From Phoronis australis (taxonomy: Eukaryota; Phoronida; Phoronidae), in the NCBI GenBank assembly GCA_002633005.1, contig NMRA01000226.1:351142-415141 (forward strand): DNA of 64,000 nucleotides, given 5' to 3'. This document shows, in pieces, positions 1-11,585 of this stretch; within the stretch, counting starts at the first letter, position 1; each line of letters opens with the position of its first letter. The notes under the pieces were generated by a model. It saw only the letters and a program-made list of their open reading frames with translations, did not search any database and had not been told where the DNA came from. Position numbers and translations under genes: made by a program.

Positions 1-1702
1 CCCCCCTCAGAGGACCTGAATAAGTAATTTAACAAAATGACTTTAAAAATAGCTGTTCCTTTTCAAAGGCTTTGTTCGTTGTCTCCAATATTGAAAGTAG
101 GCTTTGACAACAGATCTGCACTGGATGGGAAGATCTTGTTGGTTATCTGCAGTCAAATGCTAAAAACCAATTTTTGTCCGTTCAGGGACGATGCAGAAGC
201 GATGCATATCTCCTCTGCACGGTACAAGCCTTCAAACCTAAAAACCAAAGGTTACGCGAAAACTGACGTGATAGATTTCCATTTCAACGTGTAATAGATT
301 TCCAGAAGACATATGATAGGGAGTAAACAAATACTAGTCTAATGCAATGGATATTTATCACTCACGTACCCTTTGCCATTGGGATTGGATTGTAATCTTA
401 ACTCATTAAGCTGTATCGAGTTGACAGCATAAATACTCAGCATTGATTGATGTAACTGTCACTGATAAACTTTTAGAAATCATTCCAAACAATAATAATG
501 CTTTGATGTACGAAAAAACCCCGATTGCTACGTCAAGTATCGTATCACATATCACAACATACAAAGATTAACCAGACTCTGGCTGGCGACTGACTGCCGC
601 GAAGTCGACATCGGCGAGCGCCTCAGTTAACAGGCATTGGTAGAATAATCATGGAATAATCGTTAAAATAATCACAAACCTTACCTTTGTATGAGGTCGT
701 GCTTACTTCCTCTCATAGAAACACCCTTTTTACGCAATCTCAGATTTAGTTGGCACGGCTGCAAGCCATTTCACCATGTATTTAAAGGGCTCGCGAAATC
801 GAGGCTGCTAATCTATCACCACTAGTACACGCACGCCCTCTAGTTATGGTAGATTTTCCGAATAGCCCCATTTTATAAGTATGCGTGTGTATTTTGAATA
901 TTTGTGTAAACGGTGTTACTGTTTACATTGTTTCTATGACAATAATTGAGTTGTGCAATGTTTACCTGGTTGTAAGAGTACTGGTTTTTATAGGTTTATG
1001 AAAATGGCAAACTTTTGAAATTATTATAATATGTCTAGATGATTTTATGTTGCGCCCATCAGCAAGACAGCGGTAATACCCAAGGCCGGCTTCCAGAATC
1101 GTCGAAGTTCAAGCTTATGATCCTCCGTTTGTCAATGTTTGGGGCCATTAAACCGCAAAATATTCCCGAAAATATAAAAGAAATTTGTTCGGTGATAATA
1201 GTTCTAAGCTTTCTTCGTTTGTACTAAACAAAAATTCCCCCCTAATTCATAGAAAGTAATAACACCGCAGCAAACGAATAAAAACAGCTACCCTAACATG
1301 CGCTGCGCATCTTCAGTCGCTCCAGATCAAACTTGGCATTCTATTTCTAGAATTCCATGGTTGGATCACACCTGCGACAACGCCACCTATATGGAAAAGT
1401 GACCTTGAAAAGTGATGATGACACTCGGAATTCTTTGCGTGTTCATCAGTGTGCGTATTTTGGTTTGAACGTTTGTTGGAAACGTATGGTACAGAGAAGT
1501 ATAGTGAATTGTTTTGTTGTCTTGTTTGACGCCTTGTAATCTTGCGTGCGCGAAACAAACTTGTGTGGAATGAATCGAATACACAGTTTTTGAGGATGTA
1601 GTAACTGTACATTGTAAGCCACAAAGGCATGTTTCAATAGGTGGAGCTGTATACTGATGCATTTCTCAACCAATCGAGATATTTGAATCTTACCAATAGG
1701 AA
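1..1702. other. no gene recognised
   Basis: I see no exon with a family signature, no RNA gene and no bounded mobile element here. Open frames are short (at most 105 codons), overlap on both strands and have no recognisable domain. Confidence 0.5.
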
Positions 1703-1712
1703 TGTCCGAATG

Positions 1713-2310
1713 CTCGCTGGTTCCCTGCGTGCCGCTAGGTGGCCAGTAGCCAGCACGCAGGTATCACTTAATTTTCCTCGGAATTTTTTTTTTACAGCGG
1801 CTTTTCTGATTGGCTGGTCGAATCCTGAACAGGCAGCGCTTTACACAAACAAACTGGCATGACTGATGGACTGAAGTGTAAAGTGGTCTGTTGTACAGAC
1901 AAATCGGTGCTTAAAATTTATGCTCAAGAAATGTGAATCCTAGAAATTGTGATTACGTCTTTCGAAGTGCACCTTTCTACTGTCGATGACTTTTGTTAAC
2001 GATATTGTCCTGTATTCATACAGTATAAACACACCGCTTAAATCGGCCAGATATGTGTTTATTGTACATGTACATGTACACATGAGTGTATGTGCTTCAA
2101 GCACGTGGCTATTAAACATCACTGCAGAAACGAAATAGTTGTTGCGAGGCCACTTGCATGACAAGGCTAAAAATCGTTCACAGTCCGCCATTTTTACGGT
2201 GTTGTAAATAGAAGCTAACCAATGACTGCTGAGGTTACATCAACCAATGCTAAAGTGCGTGTCACTGTGTAATACCTGCGTGCTGGCTAGGCACGTAGGG
2301 AACCAGCAAG
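1713..2310 (+). mobile_element. 598-bp inverted-repeat element, family A (Mutator-like)
   Basis: A non-autonomous element starts CTCGCTGGTTCCCTGCGTGC and ends with the imperfect reverse complement GGGAACCAGCAAG. It is flanked by a direct repeat, TGTCCGAATG at 1703-1712 and TGTCAGAATG at 2311-2320 (one mismatch). A second full copy of the same length lies at 60798-61395, and partial copies lie at 23788-24396, 31265-31490 and 38075-38108. A 9-10 bp target duplication is typical of Mutator-like elements, but no transposase is present, so the superfamily is inferred. The interior has no coding capacity. Confidence 0.8.
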
Positions 2311-2389
2311 TGTCAGAATGTTGCATCATTCTGCTAACCAATGAAAAGCCATGTTACATGATCAATCCACACTTTTGTGATACTGTAAA

Positions 2390-2970
2390 GTTTAGACTGT
2401 AGCCGCGGGTAATTTGTTGTGCCAAACATGTTTTCAGGTAAGCATTAGCAATAGGTTAAGTGAATCCGGTTTGCTTGTATTTGTGAACATGATGGGAATG
2501 AGAAAAGCATCGTTGCATTTCTGCGAAGCGACTGAAAAATCTGCTGCGATTTCAGGTAACCCTCAAGCAAAGCAGAATTATTGCAAAACTCTAGTTGAAT
2601 AGCATGCGCGCACCCAGCCTTTTTTCGGAGTTCTGGTTTCTTTTTGCCCACTTCGCCAAATGGGGGGGGGGCTTGTTGGNCCCCCCCCCCCCCCAGCAGC
2701 ACTTTTGGGCCACATTCATTTTTGGAATTTGTCGGAAATTTGCGTTTACTATCTACTGGTGATCGCTTAAGTACACCGTTGGCAAGGAAAGGGAGGCTTG
2801 GGGCTGAAAACTATCAATTTTGCGTTTTGCCACTATTTTCCGGAGCTTCACTTTTTATTTCAGTGGAAATGAAAGGGCCAAAAATACGAGACAGAATAAA
2901 GTTTCTGTGGTCATGTCTAGCGGTTTAGATGTGAAGTAACACGCGGCTTTCGTTTTGTTCGACGTTTTCA
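2390..2970 (+). repeat. dispersed repeat, family G copy 1
   Basis: This stretch aligns by eye with 3320-3915 through shared words such as TGTATTTGTGAACATG, GCGATTTCAGGTA and AATAAAGTT. It also matches 35200-35335 in reverse orientation. It is interrupted by a family D fragment at 2603-2693. It is probably an old non-autonomous element; no protein is supported. Confidence 0.6.
2603..2693 (+). mobile_element. family D fragment with assembly gap
   Basis: The sequence starts CATGCGCGCACCCAGCCT like the complete family D element at 40776-41028. It then runs into a G run, an N at 2680 and a C run. It looks like an insertion into the family G repeat, with its far end lost in an unresolved low-complexity gap. 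Confidence 0.6.
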
Positions 2971-3305
2971 ACAGAGTGGAATAGAGGTAACTGAGGATTA
3001 TGGTCAAGCTGTGGGGTCAGGAAACTAACTTGAATTGAACTTTTATTGCTTGTTTCATATTTAAGTTTATCAATTTTCTTGAATGTGACCTATCAAATGT
3101 CAGTATAGTGCAAACAGAGCAGGAAACTACATCGGGTGTCTTAATCTGTAAAATGAGTCTGGCCTGAAAACCCCAGCCTTCAGTCTGGGCACATCCGATC
3201 ACCTCATAAAAACAAAATTGGCCACCGGTTCAAATTTTTATTTGACACAGTTGGTGAGCAGATGGGGAGAAACTATTCTGAACAAAATTTGGAAAATGTG
3301 GTCTT

Positions 3306-3972
3306 AAGGTGGCACTGAACAGTTAGGCTGCGGCCGCGGCCAATTTGCACTCCCAAAATATTAAAATTTCGGGGTAGGTTAAGTTTGGGGGGATTTTGTC
3401 AGTAGGCACTGCATGTAGGCTCAGTGAATGTGGCTTGTTTGTATTTGTGAACATGCTGAGAATGAAAAAAGGACACTTTCTCGGCTGTAGCTACTCTCTT
3501 CTTCAAGATGGCGGTCCCATGTTTCAGTTGTGCATTGCTGTGTAGCAACTGAGAAATTGGCCGCGATTTCAGGTAGCCCTCAAATAAGCCAGATTTGCAA
3601 AAAAAAAAACTAGTTCATTGACAGTACTTTTGGACCACATTTTTGGAATCGGTAGGAAATTTTCTTTCGGAATCTAATGTTGGCTTTAGCCGACCATCGG
3701 CAGGGAAGTGGTGGTTTTGGGGTGAAAAGTGCCGATTTTGCATCTTTTGCCCCTATTTTTCTTAGTCTGACTTGGTTTCCACTGGGAATGAAGGGGTCAA
3801 AAATGCAAGAGAAAATAAAGTTCCTGTGCTCATATGTAGGGCTTGTGATGTGAAATGACTCAAAACTTTTCTTTATTTGCATGCAGTTTTTGACATAGTG
3901 AAGAAAGGGTGAAGAGTCCATTCACGTGTGCTCTGACAAGCAAACCCTGTGAGAACTGTTCAGTGCCTTCTA
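3306..3972 (+). mobile_element. inverted-repeat element containing family G copy 2
   Basis: The left end reads AAGGTGGCACTGAACAGTT. The right end is its near reverse complement, AACTGTTCAGTGCCTTCT, giving a unit of about 660 bp. Between them lies the second copy of the repeat at 2390-2970, so the inverted ends probably define the true element and the first copy is a truncated relative. No target duplication was clear. Confidence 0.55.
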
Positions 3973-4499
3973 GACACACATTCGAGAATGAAGAAATGGC
4001 CAATCATTGCAGAGATGACAATGCATTTTACACGCGTCAACGACACCTAACGGTAGACATTATAAGCTAGTATTGTGGGAAATGGTATCATTTGTAGGGA
4101 TAAAACGTCATGTCATATTCAAAGCACCCCAGGCAGCGTAACAGTGACCAAGTTGGTGTCCTTCTTGGGTAAACATCTTTAAACCACAATGCTTTCATTG
4201 CTGACAACTTGAACAATTTTTTAAATCACACTTGAAAACACGTTAAAAAGGCGCCAAAACAATTTTCTGTTTTTGGTAAATGTCAGCCTATTGCTCTGTA
4301 TGATAGTGGCCGACCTGAACCGTCCGGTTGAACAGTGTTTACGTGTTACTTCAAATACAAACTGTAGTTATTTCTCATCTTATTTAAAAGAAAAATTGTA
4401 TGATTACTTGAAATTCAAATTAGCTTACAATTGCTGATATATCAGCGGTCCCTGGGGTTGAGGTTGTTTTGGCGGCCAGCGCTTAACTTCATTTGGCAA
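3973..4499. other. no gene recognised
   Basis: This AT-rich stretch lies downstream of the minus-strand KCNE-like gene. It may include its 3' untranslated region, but I could not place a polyadenylation signal with confidence. Confidence 0.4.
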
Positions 4500-4616
4500 G
4501 TTCCCAAATGCGCCCAAGGCTGAATGACAGACGTTTACATGTGATTTCTCTATACGACGGTCAGCTATCGATAGCCAGTTAATGAAAATGAACATGCAGA
4601 ACTTGAAACCAATTCA

Positions 4617-5039
4617 TCACACGCTGAACGTCACTTGTCCATTATTCCCTCGAGGTGGCACCCACAGCTCCACTGACGACGGCGTTTTGCACGACGATGA
4701 ACCCGTGTCTGGAGCTGCTACATTTATGTAGCTACCGTTCATCAGTCGACATGCCAAGGACTTACGTCTCCCAAGTTCGGTCATAAACTCTTCAATTTCG
4801 TGTTCCTCTTCGATGTCGGCCCGCTCTTTTTTCAAATATTTTATCATCATCACCAGAACGCCTAGTGAGTAAACTCCTAGTACAACCAGAATGTAATAGA
4901 GGGCGTTCCTGTCCGTTTCGCCTGACTTCGGGGACTGAGGTTTTGTGGTTGCGCCGTTGTGGCACAAGAGAGCGGACCATAAGATCGAAGTCGTGTTCAG
5001 AGTAATTGTTTCGATGGCGGGTCCGGTGTTAGAGTTCAT
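4617..5039 (-). CDS. KCNE-like single-pass membrane protein, copy 1
   Basis: The frame encodes 140 residues with one membrane span at about residues 46-67. The short outside N-terminus carries an N-glycosylation site (N15-T-T). A basic KYLKKER segment follows the span, then an acidic stretch (E77-E84). Length, topology and span sequence resemble KCNE (MinK/MiRP) beta subunits, which bind Kv channel alpha subunits and tune their gating. This comparison is from memory, and the usual post-span KCNE motif is not clear. The C-terminus TFSV could be a class II PDZ ligand. The CDS is unbroken. A splice acceptor (TTTTTTCAG) lies about 30 nt before the ATG, so the coding region sits in one exon after a 5'UTR intron, as in vertebrate KCNE genes. 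It differs from copy 2 by one residue (A30 here, E30 there). Confidence 0.65.
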   Translation of the reverse strand: MNSNTGPAIETITLNTTSILWSALLCHNGATTKPQSPKSGETDRNALYYILVVLGVYSLGVLVMMIKYLKKERADIEEEHEIEEFMTELGRRKSLACRLMNGSYINVAAPDTGSSSCKTPSSVELWVPPRGNNGQVTFSV

Positions 5040-5080
5040 TGCAGAGAACAGCCTTCTTGCGGTGAGAATCTGAAAAAAAT
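5040..5080 (-). promoter_or_regulatory. 5'UTR end and splice acceptor of KCNE-like copy 1
   Basis: On the minus strand a polypyrimidine tract ending TTTTTTCAG precedes ATTCTCACCGCAAGAAGG and then the ATG. The same arrangement is conserved in copy 2 (11586-11626). The upstream non-coding exon and promoter must lie at higher coordinates, probably within the shared 7-9 kb segment, but I cannot locate them. Confidence 0.5.
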
Positions 5081-5579
5081 GTCATCACTCAACTAAATAC
5101 TACAGTACAGCGTCCGTTGCAACAGCTATTTCATTGACGGCCTCGGACCTATGAATACACTGTACCTAGATTTTCTCAAAGTACACTTCCAGGACGTATT
5201 TCGCGCAAACTGATTTTAGGCTGCTCTTTCCTGTGTTTATTAGTAAAGAACTTCACGAAATGAATTTGACGCAAACCCGAGTTACTGTTCAACGCCAAGA
5301 TCCAAATGAATTTTACGGGAATATTGTATAGCTATAGGTTTTCTGTCAACTTCAGACGACGTTAAACTAATCTTTAGTTCACTTCACGCGGCGGATCAGA
5401 ACCTCAATATGGCGCCTTCCGGTCGGCGGCTCCACTATGCCACCCTCGCAGGGAAGTGAAACAACAAAAAAGAAGTCATGTCATCCGAAAATAAAAGCGA
5501 GTGATTGCAAAAGCATCAAATCAAAGTAATAGGAATCGTTCTTTAGAGCACAAACCATACTTGGCTTGACACAATTTTT

Positions 5580-5650
5580 ATGCGCCCACATATTTATATG
5601 TGGACGCATTATGCCGTCATCTCCGTCCGTCCGTCCGTCCGGGCGGCGTC
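5580..5650 (+). repeat. palindrome and GTCC microsatellite at start of tandem array
   Basis: The sequence 5580-5608 is a near-perfect palindrome (TGCGCCCACATA / TATGTGGACGCA). It is followed by a (GTCC)n run at about 5625-5640. It marks the boundary where copy 1 of the duplication departs from copy 2. Confidence 0.6.
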
Positions 5651-5759
5651 CGGCGTCCCGCGCTGCTCTATCTCCAAAACCCTTTGACATACGTTCATGA
5701 AATTTGGCACATATGTTCCATTCATGAATGGGACGGCATGTGCGAACTTTCGGATGGAT

Positions 5760-6690
5760 CCGACTACCGGTGTGCCCCCTAGTAGCAATTTTAGTTTTTT
5801 ACGCTTACCTTTGTATCTTCAAAAGTCCTGAACGGATTTTCATGAAATTTGGTAGGCACCTATTAGTGAGATGACGCTATCCTCCCGTTTTCAGATGGAT
5901 TCGACATAGTTTGCGCCACCTAGTGGCCATTTTTAGTGTTTTCGAGTCTGTTTTTGTGCGTCCACCCCTCTATCAACCAAACCGCTCAAAGGATGATTGT
6001 GAAAATTGGCATGTATATGCTTACTATGTAGAGGATGGTTGACGATGATTTTCCGACGATTTCGACTACTGTGGCGCCTCCTAGTGGCAGTTTTGTTTTT
6101 TTGCGCCTATGGCTGTATCTCCTAAACCGTTCGCAGGATCTTTACAAATTGTGTAAGTATATTTATATGATGTTAACAACGGAAGATGACGACTTTTGGT
6201 CGGATCCGACTACCGGTGTGCCCCCTAGTGGCAATTTTAGTTTTTTACGCTTACCTTTGTATCTTCAAAAGTATTGAACGGATTTTCATGAAATTTGGTA
6301 TGTAGGCACCTATTAGTGAGATGACGCTATCCTACTGTTTTCAGATGGATTCGACGTAGTTTGCGCCACCTAGTGGCCATTTTTACTGTTTTCGAGTCTG
6401 TATTTTTGCGTCCACCCCTCTATCAACCAAACCGCTCAAAGGATGATTGTGAAAATTGGCGTGTATGTGCTTACTATAAGGAAGACAGCTGACAATGATT
6501 TTCAGACGATTTGGACTACTGTGGCGCCTCCTAGTGGCATTTTTTTTTTTTTGCGCCCATGGCTGTATCTCCCAAACCGTTTGCAGGATCTTTACTAAAT
6601 TTAGCAAGTGTATTTATGTGATGTTGACAACGGACGATGACGACTTTAGGATGATTCTGACTACCGGTATGCCTCTAGTGGCAATTTAAG
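5760..6690 (+). repeat. tandem array with trimeric higher-order structure
   Basis: A degenerate monomer recurs with the marker CCTAGTGGC at about 5779, 5919, 6080, 6224, 6369, 6530 and 6674. The spacings are 140, 161, 144, 145, 161 and 144 bp. Every third monomer is far more alike than neighbours, giving a repeat unit of about 446 bp present about twice. The AAACCG and GATTTTCATGAAATTTGG words recur in each unit. No protein is supported. The array is absent from the second copy of the duplicated block. Confidence 0.75.
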
Positions 6691-6969
6691 TATTTTACAT
6701 TGACCCCTGTATTTTCATAGGTCTTCAGATGTATACTTTGTGTTACTTCGTGACTATGAAGGAAAAGTTCCAAGTAGAAATTTGTTTCTGGCATTCTAAT
6801 GCTGTGCTAATCTCGTATGTTGGTAAATTTGTTTTTAATTCTATGTTTCTGTGGTGCTTTAAGCAACTGATGTGTAGGATGTGCTTGTATTATGAAGATC
6901 ACTCACATTTTGCCCCTAGCCTATTGAGGAGACAATGACCATGCCTTTCCATTTTGCAAAGTACAATAT

Positions 6970-8989
6970 ACTACATGCGATCACCATGAGCAAACAGCGC
7001 ATGCCCATAGGTTAGGCCTACATGTACGTCACGGGACTGATATGTTTTGCTAGTTTTGGATTGGAAAACTCTCAGCTTGTGACAGCTCCAACGCTCTGTT
7101 CCACAGGATCTACAAATTTAAACCTGAAAATATGAACAATGAACTGGGCCAAAGACTGCAAAACCTTGCACAAAGCCAAACTGATTGCAAAGTAAAAGTT
7201 TAATCTTTGTACCATTGATGCAAGTGCAGCAAGGTACTTAAAAACGAAGAAAAATAGAACAGTTTTCATCGCGACCCCCAACGGCATCATTTGCGACTAC
7301 TACAAACTTAGAGACAATGCATTCAGACTGACAAAACCCTCCAGGTTGTAAAAGTCAAGTGAAAATTTTCGATTCACTCTGAAGATTGTTTACAAATCCA
7401 ATGTACAGTACCTGAATGGTCGACTGTATGCAAGTTAACTAACTGCGACTGAGCTAAAAGTGGACCAAGAGGTCAATAGCTAGCGTCTTTCACTCAGAAA
7501 AGTCTCAAAAAGTCAAGCAAATGCCATTCACAGGCTTCGCATGCAATGCAAAACTCAAAATGCCCAAGCCAACGCAGCAGGCCCAATTTTAATGAAGTTG
7601 GGGAAGTAAATTCAACCGTGACTTAAAAAAACTTCTGCTGTCTGATTTCGAGGTGGATGATAAGAATGCATAGGCCTACCAGGCAGACGTACACTGAGGC
7701 GCCTAACGAGCTTTCACATGTGGCTTTTTTCAGACGGCGGATCAGATGTCTGATCTGCATTTTGATCGGACGGCACGTGCGCTGCAAAGCAACATGCAAA
7801 CACAACTTCTAAACAATACACATTTCAATAAAACTCGTTTTAGCGGGATTCGAAATGTGGCAAATTGTATTAAAATTGTTTAGATAGTAGTTATCTGTAC
7901 TGCTGGTAAATTTCTCACTGCTGCAAATCGATGCAGAGGTGAATAAGTGAAAACTTCCACTCGTCTGCTTTGCTTTTCCTCACTAACCGCTATCAAATAA
8001 ATCAAGAGTCCTGAACACGGACAACGACGCGCGAGTTTTTCGCTGCATTCCGAGTGGGCCTCTCTCTGCCAGCACATGAATGAGTAGCTACCCAGAGAAC
8101 CAATCCGTTAAGGGAGTCATCTCGATTAAAGGGACACACTATAGAGGTTTGCTCGCGCACTATGATCATTTTGCATAGATGTGAACCTAACAAAGGCTGT
8201 TTTGTTGTATTAATAGTCAATAGACAACCTGAACCTGGGCAGTACGCACCTCTTTAATCGTAAGGGCACTTTTCACAAACAATTGACTGAAAACTTAGAC
8301 CAAACTTTGTCGTTAGTTAAGACCGAAAATCGGGCTAACCTAAGACCACCAATAATTCATGTACACTACATGTATGTCTGTGTTGGTCGTCGGTCTTGTT
8401 TAGACGGGGTTTTGGCATAAATGTACATGTAGGGGAGCATACTACGCTTTCGCCGCATGTTGCGAATTCACAAAATTAGGCGAGGCAGTGTGTGAAATAC
8501 GATTTCAAGAATAATCTTGGTCTTGAAACTCTAATGGAGATTTTTGCAACATTTTGATGCAATTGGGATCGCATTTGCGTGGCCTGGTGTAGATGGATGT
8601 CATCGTTTTCCAATATACAGGTAAGTCACAATGCATTGCCACTTCGAGTCTACGCCGCTTTGCCGGTATTCGAGTCGAAAGCAGACGATCTTCAATATTT
8701 GACTTTGTTTAGGTACATGAGATTGTGAAATATATCAACGAAATTTATTCTTCAACAGTTTATAATGATGATAGTCGCAAAAACCAAAAGTCCAATCTTA
8801 AGTCTACTCCGTACCAGGCTAACTTTTGGTCTTGGTTTAGACCGATCTCGGTCTTAATTGTGGCCTCCGAAAATTCATGAAACGGGGCTAAGATATTTTG
8901 GTCTTCATTAACCGGTAGTCCGTTTTCTGTGTGAGTTAAGACAGCAAAGGTTTCATGAAACAGATCCCAGGAGCAAAATTGACTATTAA
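6970..8989. repeat. shared non-coding segment of the duplication, copy 1
   Basis: It pairs with 12926-14893. The small frames seen in both copies are interrupted differently (for example at 8002-8220 and 13993-14184), so it does not behave like coding sequence. It could contain the promoter and first exon of the KCNE-like gene, which is transcribed away from it. Confidence 0.5.
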
Positions 8990-10617
8990 AGGAGAATACC
9001 ACCCGATTTAATTAGTCTTTTTTGCCGTCTTAATCGGGCTACATCCACATCGCCTCGCATACGGTCGACCTTACCTTGCCAAGAGGTGTCGCGTTAACCT
9101 GTGAGGAAGTTGAGTAACGACGCTAGCGACGTCAGTGGTTCATATGCAGAGTGAATGCCGCTATGTTGCGGTGCATCGTTCCCGCTTGTCCGAACTAATG
9201 CGAGGAAAGCGGGTATATCATTTTTTTTTTTTTACTTCCTCGAGAGTCCAAAATGCTTAGAAAGTGGCTCACGGTAGTGAAGAATGAAATGTACGCTGTA
9301 AATTGCAAGTATGAGGCCTTGAAACATCTCCGTGTCTGTGGCCTGGAGACGTCGACAGTACCTAACGAATGCCGGCTTACCAAATAACTCCATGCGTTCC
9401 GTTGTCTGAGCTTGTTCACGGCGCCTTTCTAGTATTTCTTCATCACTATATTCCTGTTCGAATTGATAGCCTGTAAAACTTAACGATCCACTTGCGAAGT
9501 CGGGACTGATGAGCTCTAGCTCGTCCTAAGTCGGGATTGCGAGTTGCCATGTAGGCGTTTATTACTGAGCGTTCTGTTTCAAAATGAATTATCTTCACCC
9601 TAACCAATACTTATATAAAACTGAAACAAAGTCTGTCTCATTAGATGCAATTTGTAATGCCTTTGAAGTGTTCGTGAGTGCAAATGATTTGAGAAGTCAA
9701 CAATGAATAATTCACTGCGTTACCGGCTTTAGGTGCAATAAAACTAATTGACGGGACACCTAGGCCGTGTGAGCTCATGCTAAGTAATTTACTGTTTGCT
9801 GGCAGAAACTGTTGTGAAACAACTCGATTTCCATCCCACGGCCAGGTGTTAGCGGAATCTTTATTTACATTTACATTACTCAAATAATGATTGTCTATGT
9901 ACAACTTCTGCCCTGACGGTGCTGTGGCCAACTGAAAGCGGAACCTCATTCGCAGCCCCCGACGAGTAAGTAGATTTGCAGTTTCGTGGCTAATTCGCCA
10001 ACATAATCAGGTGCACATTACTAGTATAGTATTTTCTTGACTGGAAGTTTAGTTTCCACTGAACTTTGGTTGGTTTATGTTCGTGATGTNGCGGGGATGA
10101 GTCAATCCGGCCGGCCGCGACGGGCCTGATCGTGCTACGAGCCATTGGCCAGGCTAACAAGCGTTTTGTGTTTAGAACTCAAAAAATCACAAGTCTAAAC
10201 AACACAGATCTGTATCTCACGGAAAATACTTCGAAATTATCTCCGAACAGACCCCAAACTCCTGCTACGGACCTTATTGGCCTGCCGAACTTTGTAGGCT
10301 ACGCTGTGTCCAAATACCAATATATCCGTAAGAGCAAAATAAAACAACACGTTTTTATGAGAACTCGGTGTATTTTTAAGGGTTTTGCGTCGAAGTTTGA
10401 TGATTTATTGGTGTTAAACGATGACGTCAAGCAATAAGCTGACACCAGTAACCCGTGTTGTGAACTGCTGAACAGACTGCGTGTGAAACCGATGACGTCA
10501 TTGGATAATTTCAACACCTCCGTCTGCCGTCAGGTATCAGGTAACGCAACCGTACGTGTCGTTATGGAGTAGAACTACTCGATCTAAATTAGGTTGTTTT
10601 TTGGGTGGCATGCTCCT
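8990..10617. mobile_element. 1,628-bp piggyBac-like (TTAA) non-autonomous element
   Basis: The element begins AGGAGAATACCACCC and ends GGGTGGCATGCTCCT, which are inverted repeats with two mismatches. It is flanked by TTAA at 8986-8989 and 10618-10621. The paralogous site at 14890-14893 carries a single TTAA with matching flanks on both sides, so it is a precise empty site. TTAA duplication is the hallmark of piggyBac transposases. Inside I see no transposase, only short open frames (9641-9949 minus, 10132-10437 plus) with no family match, and an N at 10090. It is probably mobilised in trans. Confidence 0.85.
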
Positions 10618-10931
10618 TTAAGAAGTAAGAGTTGCTAATTGAAGTAAATCCTTTCGTAGGGAATATGGCTTTAAAAAAGAAAACACCCGTCTGAGCGCCA
10701 CAACACAACTGTGGAAATGAAAAAAACGATTTTGGCTAAAACAATTGCCCAAAAAATGCGTTGGCTTCTTATGCCTCACACTGATTGAACCATCACGTTG
10801 CTATAAGTACCTTTGCGCACAAAGAGACGAGTGTAGGAAGTCGTTGATGTCTTTAAAAAATGTTCACGTCATCAAGCTTCTTTTTCAAACAGTCAGATGC
10901 CCAAATCGGCAACTAGTCACTTTTACATGTA

Positions 10932-10963
10932 CAGTGGCGGATCTAGGATATCACAAGGGGGGN
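10932..10963 (+). mobile_element. hAT-like element end abutting an assembly gap
   Basis: CAGTGGCGGATCTAGGAT matches the ends of the 240-bp elements at 18464-18705 and 23855-24094. Only one end is present and the sequence stops at an N (10963). It lies exactly where copy 1 of the duplicated block ends. Confidence 0.6.
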
Positions 10964-11162
10964 AGTATGTTTCAATGGTTTTTATGCAGATTCACGATGT
11001 TTTTAAAACGTCTACAAACGGATCATATGACTTTAAGTCAAGTTCATTACCAAATGCGCCCAATGCTGAATGACAGACGTCTACATGTAATTTCTCTATA
11101 CGACGGTCAGCTATCGATAGCCAGTTAATGAAACTGAACATGCAGAACTTGAAACCAATTCA

Positions 11163-11585
11163 TCACACGCTGAACGTCACTTGTCCATTGTTCCCTCGAG
11201 GTGGCACCCACAGCTCCACTGACGACGGCGTTTTGCACGACGATGAACCCGTGTCTGGAGCTGCTACATTTATGTAGCTACCGTTCATCAGTCGACATGC
11301 CAAGGACTTACGTCTCCCAAGTTCGGTCATAAACTCTTCGATTTCGTGTTCCTCTTCGATGTCAGCCCGCTCTTTTTTCAAATATTTTATCATCATCACC
11401 AGAACGCCCAGTGAGTAAACTCCTAGTACAACCAGAATGTAATAGAGGGCGTTCCTGTCCGTTTCGCCTGACTTCGGTGACTGAGGTTTTGTGGTTTCGC
11501 CGTTGTGGCACAAGAGAGCGGACCATAAGATCGAAGTCGTGTTCAGAGTAATTGTTTCGATGGCGGGTCCGGTGTTAGAGTTCAT
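11163..11585 (-). CDS. KCNE-like single-pass membrane protein, copy 2
   Basis: This copy encodes the same 140-residue protein as 4617-5039: glycosylation site N15, span at 46-67, basic then acidic cytoplasmic segment, C-terminus TFSV. Comparing the two coding regions base by base I find six differences. Five are synonymous (codons for N, I, A, L and S) and one is missense (E30 here, A30 in copy 1). That pattern fits purifying selection. The 5'UTR splice acceptor is conserved. It could be a recent paralogue or the other allele of the same gene. Confidence 0.65.
   Translation of the reverse strand: MNSNTGPAIETITLNTTSILWSALLCHNGETTKPQSPKSGETDRNALYYILVVLGVYSLGVLVMMIKYLKKERADIEEEHEIEEFMTELGRRKSLACRLMNGSYINVAAPDTGSSSCKTPSSVELWVPPRGNNGQVTFSV

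Larger units (their letters stand above)
4500..10931. repeat. segmental duplication, copy 1 (KCNE-like block)
   Basis: Homology to 11055-15195 begins near CAAATGCGCCCAA (about 4515) and ends near TTTTACATGTACA (10931). Shared segments are 4515-5580 with 11058-12180, 6970-8989 with 12926-14893, and 10622-10931 with 14894-15195. Between them copy 1 has extra DNA at 5581-6969 (tandem repeat) and 8990-10617 (TTAA element). Identity is high but not perfect, a few percent by eye with small indels. This may be a true tandem duplication or two haplotypes placed in series; see the N at 10963. Confidence 0.85.
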
